This document shows positions 44,143-52,806 of a DNA stretch of 64,000 nucleotides, piece after piece. Under the pieces are notes generated by a model. That model was not told the origin of the DNA, made no database searches, and saw only the letters and a list, made by a program, of their open reading frames with translations. The stretch comes from Nocardiopsis sinuspersici (GTDB taxonomy: Bacteria > Actinomycetota > Actinomycetes > Streptosporangiales > Streptosporangiaceae), in NCBI GenBank assembly GCA_008638415.1, contig VWVT01000014.1:62001-126000 (forward strand), read 5' to 3'. Made by a program: the position numbers and the translations under genes. Numbering within the stretch: position 1 is the stretch's first letter; every line of letters begins with the position of its first letter.

Positions 44143-45318
44143 CTACTTGCCGCGGGTCCTGCGGCGGCGGCCGCCCCTCTTGCGCCGGCTGGCGGGCGGG
44201 GCCTCGGCCGCGCGCTCGGCGGCGATCCTCTCGTCCTCCTCCTGGCGCTCGGCCTCCACGCCGTAGGGGTCGGCGGTGGAACGGCGTATCCACAGGACCA
44301 CCAGGAGGACGCCGAGGACCACGACGGCGCCGACGGTGGCGAACCACACCCACACCGGCACGGCCCATCCCTGACCGTCCCCGCTGAGGACGTCCTCCTC
44401 GAACGCCGGGTTGTCCTGGGCGATGGCGGTGGCCTGTTCCTGCGCGGAGGGCAGGTGCAGGGCGGGCAGCCCCTCGGGGCCGGACCGGGAACCCTCGACG
44501 AGTGCGTCGCGGACCTGGCCGGGGAGCAGGTGCGGGTGGTCGGAGCGCAGCAGGGCCGCGGCCCCGGCGGCCATGGCGGCGGCGTACTGGGCACCGGTCA
44601 CCTCGGTGTAGCCCACCTCCGTGTCGGCGGCCATCAGGTCGGCGCCCGGGGCGGTCAGCGCGACCGATCCGGTGTCGGGGGAGTTCGGGACGAGTGCGCC
44701 GTCCGCGTCCGTTCCGGCGACGGTGAGCACGTTGGGGTCCTCCGGGCCCCCGGCCGGTCCGACGACCAGCACGCCGTTGTCGACCGCGGCCTGGGTGGCG
44801 CCGGCCAGGTCGGCGGCCCCGTCGGTCTCGGGCAGCAGGATGACCTGGACGTCCTCCTGCGCGGCGAAGCGTACGGCCTCGGCCAGCCGGTCCCCGGTGG
44901 GCAGCACGAGCACGGTGGACTCGGGCGCCACGCCGAGCATGCCGCCGTCGGCGTCGAAGCCGTGTCCGTGGGCCGCGGCCAGGGAGGCCATGGCGCTGCC
45001 CGCCCCGGCGTCGCCGCCCGTACCGAACCGTGTGTCCACCCGGACGTTGTCGACCAGGTCCGGGTGCTCCTCGTTGACGGAGGTTCCGGGAAGCGCGACG
45101 GTGACGCCCTGGCCCTGGGTGTCCTCCCACAGTTCCTGGGCGGCGATGGTCTGTAGGCCCCACTGCTCGGGCCGGTAGTCGGGGACCAGGTCGGCCGAGG
45201 CCGGAGCCGCCGGGCCGAGGAGCACGGCGGTGGCGGTGACGGCGGCCGCACAGGCCGAGGCGGTCCCGCCACGGGTGCGGCGTGTGTGTGTCCTGCTACG
45301 GCTGTTGCCCCCGAGCAC
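44143..45318 (-). CDS. Mycosin-like subtilase without catalytic residues (pseudo-protease)
   Basis: 391 residues: signal peptide (to ASADL), a subtilase-fold domain, a membrane helix (VWVWFATVGAVVVLGVLLVVL) and a basic tail. The layout is that of type VII secretion mycosins (MycP). All active-site positions are changed. GVTVALPGTSVN stands where the Asp motif VIDTGVD is expected, DAGAGSAMASLAA replaces DGHGTHMAGLIA (His lost), VGPAGG replaces AAAGN (oxyanion Asn lost) and TGAQYAAAMAAG replaces SGTSDAAALVSG (Ser lost). The fold motifs between (LGVAPESTVLVLP, APGADLMA) remain, so it is conserved and not decayed. GTG 45318 has GGGAG 6 nt upstream. No ESX genes are adjacent. Confidence 0.8.
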   Translation of the reverse strand: MLGGNSRSRTHTRRTRGGTASACAAAVTATAVLLGPAAPASADLVPDYRPEQWGLQTIAAQELWEDTQGQGVTVALPGTSVNEEHPDLVDNVRVDTRFGTGGDAGAGSAMASLAAAHGHGFDADGGMLGVAPESTVLVLPTGDRLAEAVRFAAQEDVQVILLPETDGAADLAGATQAAVDNGVLVVGPAGGPEDPNVLTVAGTDADGALVPNSPDTGSVALTAPGADLMAADTEVGYTEVTGAQYAAAMAAGAAALLRSDHPHLLPGQVRDALVEGSRSGPEGLPALHLPSAQEQATAIAQDNPAFEEDVLSGDGQGWAVPVWVWFATVGAVVVLGVLLVVLWIRRSTADPYGVEAERQEEDERIAAERAAEAPPASRRKRGGRRRRTRGK

Positions 45319-45546
45319 GTCAGGCTCCCTCGAACGATATGATCGGCGTTCCACGCGGCCCCACGGACCCCCGCAATTCTGTCATGAGCACAGGATTCAG
45401 GCGTGGACAAGTGACCTGAGGGGTAGGGAACGTAACTGTATCCCTGGTGCCAGTCCTGAGCTCTCGGCTCCGCATCCGGCATGTCGAGTCGCTAGCATGA
45501 GTCGGGCCGATCCGGACAAACCAATTTCCCGTCCAGGGGGTGTCCC

Positions 45547-45831
45547 ATGCCGAATATCGGTCCGACCGAGGACGGTCAGTCGGCTCTCGCCGAACGCGAA
45601 CAGCGCATCCTCGCCTTCGAGCGCCAGTGGTGGAAGTTCGAGGGTTCCAAGGAACAGGCCATCCGCGACGAGTTCGGGTTCTCCGCCACCCGCTACTACC
45701 AACTGCTGAACGGGCTGGTGGAGCGCCCCGAGGCGCTCGCCTTCGACCCGATGACCGTCAAGCGGCTGCGCCGTCTGCGCGCCGACCGCCGCCGCCAACG
45801 CAACGCACGCCAGCTGGGTATCCAGCTCTGA
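45547..45831 (+). CDS. DUF3263 protein
   Basis: 94 residues. The core ILAFERQWWKFEGSKEQAIRDEFGFSATRYYQLLNGLV, given here in parts: ILAFERQWWK, then GSKEQAIRDEFG, then ATRYYQLLN, is the DUF3263 signature. It forms a small helix-turn-helix-like domain widespread in actinobacteria. A basic C-terminal tail (RRLRADRRRQRNAR) could bind nucleic acid. It starts at ATG 45547, after a GGGGG stretch; TAGCAT near 45493 is a possible -10 box. Function unknown; a DNA-binding role is inference. Confidence 0.85.
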   Translation: MPNIGPTEDGQSALAEREQRILAFERQWWKFEGSKEQAIRDEFGFSATRYYQLLNGLVERPEALAFDPMTVKRLRRLRADRRRQRNARQLGIQL

Positions 45832-46185
45832 TATCCCCTCGTCGCGCCTTCGCGGTCATTCGTACCCACCACACGCCGACGGCACCATCCGCGCGTGGTC
45901 CGCTTCCACGGGTGTGTCGCCCGGGCCACCCCCGCTGAGCGACACCGGGAACCGGCTGGAGGGACCGCCCGTATCGGGGCGGCCGAGCCGACGACGGGGA
46001 GACCGGTCCGTCCGGGGGCGTCCGGAGCCGCCCGCCGACGCGGGCGAGCGCACGCCGAACACCACGGGACCGTCCGGTGAAACACGGCCGCACGTATGGG
46101 TAGGGGTCCCCTCCGGGCGGGGGCGCGTCGATAGTCTGGCGGCCCCGCCCGGTCCGCATCCGCGGCCTCACCGGAAAGGTCCTCC
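45832..46185 (+). promoter_or_regulatory. otsB leader region
   Basis: About 350 bp with no gene. TAGTCT at 46132-46137 is a plausible -10 box about 48 nt before the otsB start, and GGAAAGG is its ribosome site. Nothing else is apparent. Confidence 0.4.
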
Positions 46186-47016
46186 ATGTCTTTGCCCCGA
46201 CCCGGCACGGACGCCGGGCGCACCGCGCTCGACGCCCTCCTGAACGCACCCGCGAGCGCGCTGGCCGCCTTCGACTTCGACGGCACGCTCGCACCCATCG
46301 TGGACGATCCGCGCACGTCCGCCCCCTATCCGGGGATCGTGGAGGGGCTCGCCGACCTGGCCGGACTGATCGGTTCGGTGGCGGTGGTCACCGGTAGGCC
46401 CGCCGGAACGGCGGTGCGGCTGGGCGAGCTGGACCGGGTCCCGGGCATCACCGTGCTGGGCCACTACGGCGCCGAGCGCTGGGTCGGCGGCCGTGTGGTC
46501 GCCGCCCCCGCGCCGCCCGGGGTGGAGCTGGTGCGGGAGGAGCTGCCCGGCCTGCTCGACGGGCTGAACGCGCCGGAGGGCACCTGGATCGAGGACAAGG
46601 GCCGTTCCCTGGCCGTGCACACGCGGCGCACCGCCGACCCCGACGGCGCCCTCACCCTGCTCACCCCCGCCTTGAGCGAACTGGCCAGGCGCGCGGAACT
46701 GCAGGTGGAGCCGGGCCGGATGGTGGTCGAACTCCGTCCACAGGGTGTGGACAAGGGTGCCGCGCTCACCGCGCTCGTCGCCGAGAGCGGGCCCCGCACC
46801 GTGCTCTACGCCGGTGACGACCTGGGCGACCTGCCCGCCTTCGCCGCCGTGGCCGCACTGCGCGACCAGGGCGTCGCGGGTCTGACCGTGTGCTCGTCCT
46901 CCGACGAGGTCGCCGCCGTGGCCGAGGCCGCCGATCTGGTCGTTCCCGGCCCCGCCGGGCTGGCGGACCTGCTGCGCGGCCTCACGGACGCGGTCCGCGG
47001 CGCCTCCGGTGTGTGA
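46186..47016 (+). CDS. otsB: Trehalose-6-phosphate phosphatase
   Basis: 276 residues of the HAD superfamily. Motif I is AFDFDGTLAPI near residue 28 (nucleophile and acid Asp), motif II is VAVVTGRPAG near residue 65, then the OtsB cap (WIEDKGRSLAVHTRR), PQGVDKGAAL with the motif III Lys, and YAGDDLGDLPAF as motif IV. It removes phosphate from trehalose-6-phosphate made by OtsA. Its 3' end lies 11 bp from the convergent hydrolase gene, too close for a separate terminator. Confidence 0.92.
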   Translation: MSLPRPGTDAGRTALDALLNAPASALAAFDFDGTLAPIVDDPRTSAPYPGIVEGLADLAGLIGSVAVVTGRPAGTAVRLGELDRVPGITVLGHYGAERWVGGRVVAAPAPPGVELVREELPGLLDGLNAPEGTWIEDKGRSLAVHTRRTADPDGALTLLTPALSELARRAELQVEPGRMVVELRPQGVDKGAALTALVAESGPRTVLYAGDDLGDLPAFAAVAALRDQGVAGLTVCSSSDEVAAVAEAADLVVPGPAGLADLLRGLTDAVRGASGV

Positions 47017-47027
47017 GCCCTCCCCGT

Positions 47028-48059
47028 TCAGGACGAGGACTCGTGTGCCTGGGGCGTGAGCGCCGACCGCGCCGCCGAACGCAGGTCCACCAGCCCGGTC
47101 CGGTCGCGCCCGTAGTGCACGGCGTTGGTGAGCACCCCCACGTACCTGCCGCTCTCGGGGTGCATGAACAGGCTCGTCCCCGTGAAGCCGTTGTGGTAGA
47201 CCACCCCCTCCGGGGTGACCAGCCAGCCCAGGCCCCGCCAGAGCCGGGCGCCCGCGTCCACGTGCGGCTGCCAGCTCATGCGCACGTAGGAGGAGGGCAC
47301 CGGTCCCCGGCCGCCGTCGTGCAGCCGCAGGACCTCCCGGGCGAACGCGCCGAGGTCGATGGCGGTGGTGAACGCCCCGGCGTGCCCGGCCACACCGCCC
47401 ATCAGCGCGGCCGCCTCGTCGTGCACCACGCCCCACGCGGGTGCGGCCCCGGGGAGGCGGCGCTCGGTGGGCGCGACCCCGGGTGAGCGCGCCAGCGGGC
47501 CGAAGGCCGTGGACCGCATGCCCAGCTCCTCCCACAGGTCGTGGGCGAGCCGGTCCAGGCCGGTGCCGTAGAGGCGTTCCAGGAGCAGGCCGAGCAGGAT
47601 GAACCCCCGGTCGATGTAGCGGTAGCCGGGTTCCTCCAGCGGGTCGGCGAGGATCGCCTCGGCCAGGTCCTGCTCGGTGCCCGCGTACCTCTCCAGCCAG
47701 GTCACCGGGTTGAGTCTGCTGGTGTGGGTGAGGATCTGCCGGGTGGTCACCTCGGCTCCGGGGAGATGGTCCACGTCCAGGTATTCGGACATCGGAGCGT
47801 CCAGGTCCATGATCCCCTCGGCGACCGCCTGGCCGACCAGCGGCCAGGTCGCCATCACCTTCGTCAGGCTCGCCACGTCGTAGGAAACGTCCGGAGCCGT
47901 GTCGTGCTCCGCGTCGACCCGGCCGACCGCGACGAACTCCCACATGCCGCCGGTACCCACGACGGCCGTGCCGCCCGGCAGCCATCCGGCGTCCACCATC
48001 ACCTTCAGGACGCCACGGATCTGCGCCCCTGTCTCCGTCAGCCAGTCACCATCACGCAC
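47028..48059 (-). CDS. Serine hydrolase, class C beta-lactamase/esterase fold
   Basis: 343 residues. The S-x-x-K motif is ASLTKVMATW near residue 75, the Tyr motif is YRYIDRGFILLG near residue 155 (Y-x-D where Y-x-N is usual) and the third motif is VVYHNGFTG near residue 290. There is no signal peptide, so it is probably a cytoplasmic esterase or peptidase and not a resistance enzyme. The GTG at 48059 is chosen because GGGGGGAGG lies 8 nt upstream. Neighbours do not suggest a substrate. Confidence 0.8.
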   Translation of the reverse strand: MRDGDWLTETGAQIRGVLKVMVDAGWLPGGTAVVGTGGMWEFVAVGRVDAEHDTAPDVSYDVASLTKVMATWPLVGQAVAEGIMDLDAPMSEYLDVDHLPGAEVTTRQILTHTSRLNPVTWLERYAGTEQDLAEAILADPLEEPGYRYIDRGFILLGLLLERLYGTGLDRLAHDLWEELGMRSTAFGPLARSPGVAPTERRLPGAAPAWGVVHDEAAALMGGVAGHAGAFTTAIDLGAFAREVLRLHDGGRGPVPSSYVRMSWQPHVDAGARLWRGLGWLVTPEGVVYHNGFTGTSLFMHPESGRYVGVLTNAVHYGRDRTGLVDLRSAARSALTPQAHESSS

Positions 48060-48230
48060 AACACGCCTCCCCCCGGCTGGTCTCGTCACCCGGCGGATAC
48101 CCCGTTATCGGGCCGTTGTCACACGGGCTCCCCATGTGCCCAGGACGAAACCCTCGCAGGTCATAGCCGTAATGAGGGGCCGAGCGCCCGGCGGAGTAGT
48201 CTGGCGCCCGAGAACCCCTGAGGGAGGACG

Positions 48231-49391
48231 ATGAGCAGTCAGACCCCCGTACCCGCCGGTTTCCGCGGTGTGGCCGGAAACATCGGGATCAAGGACCCGC
48301 AGGACGACTTCTTCGCGGTGGTGTCCGAGGTCCCCGCCAGCGTGTCCGCCGTGTTCACGCGGTCCCGGTTCGCCGGACCCAGTGTGCTGCTCAGCCGCCG
48401 GGCCGCGGCGGACGGCCGCGCGCGGGGGGTCACGGTGATCGCCCGCAACGCCAACGTGGCCACCGGCCGGATCGGCGACGACTACGCGCGCGAGGTGCAG
48501 GAGCGCGTGGCCCGGGCGGCGGGCGTCGCACCCGAGGAGATACTGGTCGCCTCCACGGGGGTGATCGGGCGGCCCTATCCGATGGACAAGGTGCGCGCCC
48601 ACCTGGACTCGCTGCCCGCCGAGTTCCCCCCGGCCGACCTGGACCGCGCGGCGGCGGCGATGATGACGACCGACACCCGGCCCAAGACCGCCTCCGCGAA
48701 GGTGGGCGGGGCGACGGTGACGGGCATCGCCAAGGGCGTCGGCATGATCGAGCCGAACATGGCGACCATGCTGGCCTGGTTCTTCACCGACGCCGACCTG
48801 GAGCGGTCGGAACTGGACGAGGTCTTCCGCCGGGTGGTGGACCGCACCTTCAACGCGTTGAGCATCGACACCGACACCTCCACCAGCGACTCGGCGGCGG
48901 TGTTCGCCAACGGGCTGGCCGGTCCGGTGGACGTGGCCGCGTTCGAGGCGGCGCTGCACGAGGTGGCGCTGAAGCTGGTGCGGATGATCGCCTCCGACGG
49001 CGAGGGCGCCAGCAAGCTGATCGAGGTACGCGTCTCGGGCGCGCGCGACGACGCGCAGGCCAAGCGGGTGGCCAAGGCCGTGGTGAACTCCCCGCTGGTG
49101 AAGACGGCCGTGCACGGCGCGGACCCGAACTGGGGCCGGGTGACGATGGCGGTCGGCAAGTGCGAGGAGGAGACCGACATCCTGCCCGAGAGGGTGCGGA
49201 TCTCCTTCGGCGACGTGGAGACCTACCCGGCCGAGTCCACGGACGAGGTGCTGGAGCGCGCCGCCCAGCACATGAAGGGCGACGAGGTGGTCATCGGCGT
49301 CGACCTGGGCATCGCCGACGGCGCCTTCACGGTCTACGGCTGCGACCTGACCGAGGGCTACATCCGGATCAACGCCGACTACACGACCTGA
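48231..49391 (+). CDS. OAT2-like glutamate N-acetyltransferase (ArgJ family)
   Basis: 386 residues of the self-cleaving ArgJ/ornithine acetyltransferase family. The cleavage site is in EPNMATMLAWF near residue 180 (before Thr), and ADGAFTVYGCDLTEGYIRINADYTT, given here as IADGAFTVYGCD and GYIRINADYTT, forms the C-terminus. Details such as SAVFTRSRFAGPSVLL, IARNANVATG and MMTTDTRPK match, as I recall it, the OAT2 protein (ORF6) of the clavulanic acid cluster better than housekeeping ArgJ. No other arginine or clavulanate gene is next to it, so its role (acetyl transfer between ornithine/glutamate) outside those pathways is open. ATG with GGGAGGA upstream. Confidence 0.8.
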   Translation: MSSQTPVPAGFRGVAGNIGIKDPQDDFFAVVSEVPASVSAVFTRSRFAGPSVLLSRRAAADGRARGVTVIARNANVATGRIGDDYAREVQERVARAAGVAPEEILVASTGVIGRPYPMDKVRAHLDSLPAEFPPADLDRAAAAMMTTDTRPKTASAKVGGATVTGIAKGVGMIEPNMATMLAWFFTDADLERSELDEVFRRVVDRTFNALSIDTDTSTSDSAAVFANGLAGPVDVAAFEAALHEVALKLVRMIASDGEGASKLIEVRVSGARDDAQAKRVAKAVVNSPLVKTAVHGADPNWGRVTMAVGKCEEETDILPERVRISFGDVETYPAESTDEVLERAAQHMKGDEVVIGVDLGIADGAFTVYGCDLTEGYIRINADYTT

Positions 49392-49408
49392 GCCGGAGAC
49401 GGCCCGGT

Positions 49409-49439
49409 CGGCCGGCCTGGTCGGCTGATCGGCCGGCCG
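49409..49439 (+). terminator. Hairpin after the OAT2-like gene
   Basis: Two copies of GGCCGGCC (49410-49417 and 49431-49438) can pair around a 13-nt loop, about 18 nt past the stop. Confidence 0.5.
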
Positions 49440-49652
49440 GCTCAGTCCGACCGCCTGGCCCGGCCACTCACGCCGGAGGCGGCACCGGTCCCCGTCCACA
49501 GGGGCTGGTGCCGCCTCCTCTTTCGCGGTTTGCTGGATACAGGGGGCCCGGAGCCCGCGTCGGCATCGGCGTGCCCGCCCGGGACGGTCCTGCCCCCAGA
49601 GTCGCTCCCGGCCTCCCGGACCGGTGCGTCCACACATGCAGGGCGGGCCGGG

Positions 49653-49805
49653 TTCTGTTCGGTGGACTCGGATCCTGTGCCGCCGGAGGTCCCGCGGGTG
49701 CGCCCGTGAGATAGGCGCGTGCGCACCGCGGGGACCGGGGGTTCCCGTACCTGCGGCGTCCGGGCACGAGGCGAGGCGCGGCGGAGCCCCAAGGGAAACG
49801 GCCTA
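49653..49805 (-). repeat. Stop-anchored repeat family, element D
   Basis: Begins at the TAG stop of the DHA2 transporter gene. It has the hairpin (GGGGC with GCCTC, one G-U pair), the GGTACGGGAACC word, and the distal block TTCTGTTCGGTGGACTCGG (from 49653). It contains no full 140-bp unit. The remaining gap back to 49440 shows no gene. Confidence 0.85.
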
Positions 49806-51383
49806 GACGTGCACGACGGGCTCACCGCCGTCGGGCCTGCCCCCGCGCATGAACAGCGACAGCCCCGCCGCCAGCAGCATCAGCACCGCCGCGATCCCGA
49901 AGGCCCACTGCAACCCGTCGATGAAGGCCAGGTTGCTGGCCTCGGTGACCGCGCGCGCCACCTCGGCCGTGGCGCCCCCGGGTACCACGGCGCCGCCCTG
50001 GGCGATGGTGCTCTGCATGTCCGCCAGTTCCCCGGAGGCGGGCTCGGCCAGGCCCGCCGCGGCGAAGTGGCCGGGCAGGGTGGAGATGATGGTCGCCGAC
50101 ATGACCGCGCCCAGCACGGCCGTTCCCAGCGATCCGCCCAACTGCATGGCGGCCTGCTGGACGGCGGAGGCCACGCCCGCGAAGCGCACCGGGGCGTTGC
50201 CGACGATGGCCGCGGTGGAGCCCGTCATCACCAGGCTCAGACCGGTGCCGAGCAGGACGAAGGCCGCCGACAGGTAGACGGTGCCGGTGTCGGTGTCCAG
50301 CCGGGACAGCAGGAACATGCCCGCGCCCGCCAGCAGCAGGCCCGCCGTGGTGGGCGTCCGGGCGCCCACGCGGTCCAGGACACGGCCCGCGACCGGCGAG
50401 GTGAGCGCCATCAGCGCGGTCATCGGCAGCAGTTGCATGCCGGTCTGCGCCGGGCTCATCCCCAGCACGCCCTGCAGGTAGAAGGCGACGAAGAACAGCG
50501 ACCCCATCAGGCTCACCGCCATCAGCACCATGAGCACGACGCCGATGGAGATGGAGGGGTTCGCGAAGAGCCCCAGCGGGATCAGCGGTTCCTGCGGGCG
50601 GCGCTCCCACAGCACGAAGGCGGCGCCGAAGACCAGGGCGGCGGCGAGGGAGGCCAGGGTGACCGGGTCCGTCCAGCCCGCGGTGGGCGCCTCGACCAGG
50701 GCCCACACCAGGGCGAGGATCGCGATGCTGACCAGGACGATGCCGGGCACGTCCATGCGCGATCCGGAGTCGGTCGCCCGGTTCGGGGCGAGCAGCCACA
50801 GGCCCAGGGCGAGGGCGGCGGCTCCGACGGGGACGTTGACGAAGAACACGGCCTCCCAGCCGAACGTGCCCACCAGGACGCCGCCGACGATGGGGCCGCC
50901 CGCGGTGGCCGCGCCGAGGATGCTGCCGAAGACGCCGAAGGCACGGCCGAGCTTGTGCGGCGGGAAGCCGGACCGCAGCAGGCCCAGGGCGGCGGGCATC
51001 AGCAGCGCGCCGAAGATCCCCTGTAGCACCCGGAAGGCGATGAGCATGGCCACACCCGCGGACAGCGCGATCGCCACGGAGGAGAGCACGAAGCCCACCA
51101 CGCCCACGAGGTAGGTGTTGCGGTAGCCGAAGCGGTCGCCGAGCTTGCCCGCGGTGATCAGGAAGACCGCCAGTCCGAGCAGGTAGCCGTGGGTGACCCA
51201 CTGGAGCCCGGCCAGCGAGGCGCCCAGGCTCTCGCCGATGGCGGGGTTGGCGACGGCCACGATGGTGCCGTCCAGGGCCACCATCATCACGCCGAACGCG
51301 ATCGCCACCAGGACCGCCCAGGGGTTGCCCCGAAGCCCTCCCCGCTCCGCCCGTGTGGTCTGTGGAACGGTCTGTGCGGTCAT
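49803..51383 (-). CDS. MFS drug exporter, DHA2 (EmrB/QacA) family
   Basis: 526 residues with 14 hydrophobic segments. Landmarks are FGVMMVALDGTIVAVANPAIGESLG in helix 1, here noted as VALDGTIVAVANPAI (the D-x-T-[IV]-V-x-x-A-x-P motif of the family), LAVFLITAGKLGDRFGYRN (motif A) and FRVLQGIFGALLMPAALG (motif C region). It probably exports toxic hydrophobic compounds by proton exchange. It is divergent from a TetR gene, with two identical operators between them. The stop codon coincides with the edge of repeat element D. Confidence 0.92.
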   Translation of the reverse strand: MTAQTVPQTTRAERGGLRGNPWAVLVAIAFGVMMVALDGTIVAVANPAIGESLGASLAGLQWVTHGYLLGLAVFLITAGKLGDRFGYRNTYLVGVVGFVLSSVAIALSAGVAMLIAFRVLQGIFGALLMPAALGLLRSGFPPHKLGRAFGVFGSILGAATAGGPIVGGVLVGTFGWEAVFFVNVPVGAAALALGLWLLAPNRATDSGSRMDVPGIVLVSIAILALVWALVEAPTAGWTDPVTLASLAAALVFGAAFVLWERRPQEPLIPLGLFANPSISIGVVLMVLMAVSLMGSLFFVAFYLQGVLGMSPAQTGMQLLPMTALMALTSPVAGRVLDRVGARTPTTAGLLLAGAGMFLLSRLDTDTGTVYLSAAFVLLGTGLSLVMTGSTAAIVGNAPVRFAGVASAVQQAAMQLGGSLGTAVLGAVMSATIISTLPGHFAAAGLAEPASGELADMQSTIAQGGAVVPGGATAEVARAVTEASNLAFIDGLQWAFGIAAVLMLLAAGLSLFMRGGRPDGGEPVVHV

Positions 51384-51421
51384 GCTTCCCCCTGCGCGCC
51401 GGTGTCTTCTCCGGTAATCAT

Positions 51422-51468
51422 GTCAGCGGCTGACTCCTTGCATCAACTGTGTTTTGTCAGCCGCTGAC
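51422..51468. promoter_or_regulatory. Twin TetR-type operators between the MFS and tetR genes
   Basis: The 13-bp palindrome GTCAGCSGCTGAC occurs twice, at 51422-51434 (central G) and 51456-51468 (central C), centres 34 bp apart. The left copy overlaps a minus-strand promoter, TTGATG-N18-CATGAT, for the exporter. The layout is typical of a self-regulating TetR repressor with an inducible exporter. Confidence 0.85.
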
Positions 51469-51524
51469 GTAATATTCTTCACGCGGTACCCTGTGGACAG
51501 AGCCAACACCTGGGAGGCACGTCC

Positions 51525-52181
51525 ATGAGCGCGACGAGCGCCGAACCGGAGGAACAGGTCGGGCTCCGTGAGCGCAAGAAGGCCCGGATGCGCGAGTCCC
51601 TCATGGAGTCGGCTCTGCGCCTGTTCCACGAGAACGGTTACCAGCGGACCACGACCGAGGAGATCGCCGCCTGCGCCGGGGTCTCCCAGCGCACGTTCTT
51701 CCGCTACTTCGGCTCCAAGGAGGACGTCGTCCTGGAGGCGGTCGAGGACGTCGACGAGCACCTGTTCGCGTCCCTGGCCGACCGCCCCGCCGACGAGCCC
51801 CCGTTCACGGCGCTGCGCAACGCGATGGTCGACCACTGGGAGTACCTGAGGCGCGGGCCGCTCCACCTCAAGGGCAGCGCGATGGGGATGGTCGCCGACA
51901 GCCCCGAGTTGATCGAGGTCAACATGCGCTACTGCCACCGCAGGCAGCACCGGCTGGCCCGGGCCGTCGGCGAGCGCACCGGCGTGGACCCGGCCACCGA
52001 CCCGCGCCCGGGCGTCCTGGCCGCGGTGTTCCTCTCCGCTCTGGCCACGGGCCACCAGGCCTGGTGCGCGTCCGGCTCCCACGACAAGGAACGGCTGCTC
52101 GGGGCCTTCCTCGACCGGCTCGACCTGGTCCCCGAGGTGGTCGAGGGCCCCTGGAGTCCTCCGGTCCCCTCCCCCGGCTGA
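51525..52181 (+). CDS. TetR-family repressor
   Basis: 218 residues. The N-terminal helix-turn-helix is MRESLMESALRLFHENGY and TTEEIAACAGVSQRTFFRYFGSKEDVV, noted here as TTEEIAACAGVSQRTF and YFGSKEDVV. The C-terminal ligand domain of about 140 residues is helical. It presumably binds the two palindromes upstream and represses both itself and the divergent exporter until an exporter substrate binds. ATG with GGGAGG upstream. Confidence 0.92.
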   Translation: MSATSAEPEEQVGLRERKKARMRESLMESALRLFHENGYQRTTTEEIAACAGVSQRTFFRYFGSKEDVVLEAVEDVDEHLFASLADRPADEPPFTALRNAMVDHWEYLRRGPLHLKGSAMGMVADSPELIEVNMRYCHRRQHRLARAVGERTGVDPATDPRPGVLAAVFLSALATGHQAWCASGSHDKERLLGAFLDRLDLVPEVVEGPWSPPVPSPG

Positions 52182-52335
52182 ACGCCGGGCCCCTCCCGGG
52201 AACCCTCGGGGAGCGGCGCGTCGAACCCCTCCCGGCGACGGAAATCCGTCACCGCCCCCTCAACAAACCCTCCGGCCGTCACTAGGCTCGGGCGGGCTTC
52301 ACGGAGAGCGGGGCGGCGCGGGAGGGAAGCGGCCG

Positions 52336-52505
52336 ATGGCGAACTGCCCGGTGTGTTCGAGCGGGGACCAGGTCGCCAAGGTGTCCGCCGTGGCGTGTCT
52401 GGCAGCGCCTGTACTACTGCCGCCGCGACGACGTCGTTCGACCCCGCCACCGGCGCCCACGGCCCGCCGAGCGCCATGCGGCGGCTCATCGGGGTGCCCG
52501 GCTGA
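52336..52505 (+). pseudogene. Frameshifted small zinc-ribbon gene
   Basis: Reading in three pieces gives a coherent small protein: MANCPVCSSGDQVAKVSAV in frame 1, then WQRLYYCRRDDVV one base later, then FDPATGAHGPPSAMRRLIG VPG in a third frame ending at TGA 52505. The first piece has a CPVC knuckle with a GGAGG ribosome site 10 nt before its ATG, and the second supplies a further Cys, as in small actinobacterial zinc ribbons. Two frame changes are needed, so the copy is broken or the base calls are wrong here. Family function unknown. Confidence 0.4.
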
Positions 52506-52806
52506 GGCCGGTGAGGCCGGCTGGGGCCGGCGGTATCCGGCGGTGTTCGCGGTGCCCCGGGCGATGGCACGTCCGCCGGAGCCGGGGCGGGCCGGCGAAC
52601 ACGCGGGTCCCACCGCACGGGGAGGACGCTGCGGAAGGCGCGTCCCCGTTCCGGAAAGGACGGGGCTCCAGGAAGGACGGGGACCGAACGGCATCGGAAA
52701 CCGGTACCACGGGCCGGAAACGAGCGTGTCGGAAACATACACATTGCTGCGTGACAGCGCTACTTTGGACTTCCCTGTCCACCCGTGAAACAGATTGAGC
52801 CCTTAT
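52506..52806. other. Gene-free stretch before the methyltransferase
   Basis: About 300 bp of GC-rich sequence changing to more AT-rich sequence near 52730-52800, where the promoter of the methyltransferase gene should lie. No gene, repeat or clear -10/-35 pair was recognised. Confidence 0.4.

Noticed and set aside
44143-45831. Possible type VII secretion locus around the mycosin-like gene
   Set aside because: No EccB/C/D/E or WXG100 genes are nearby; flanking genes are GrpB and DUF3263.
47028-49391. Possible clavulanate-type cluster (OAT2-like gene beside a beta-lactamase-fold gene)
   Set aside because: None of the defining enzymes (carboxyethylarginine synthase, beta-lactam synthetase, clavaminate synthase) is present, and the hydrolase is cytoplasmic and divergent.
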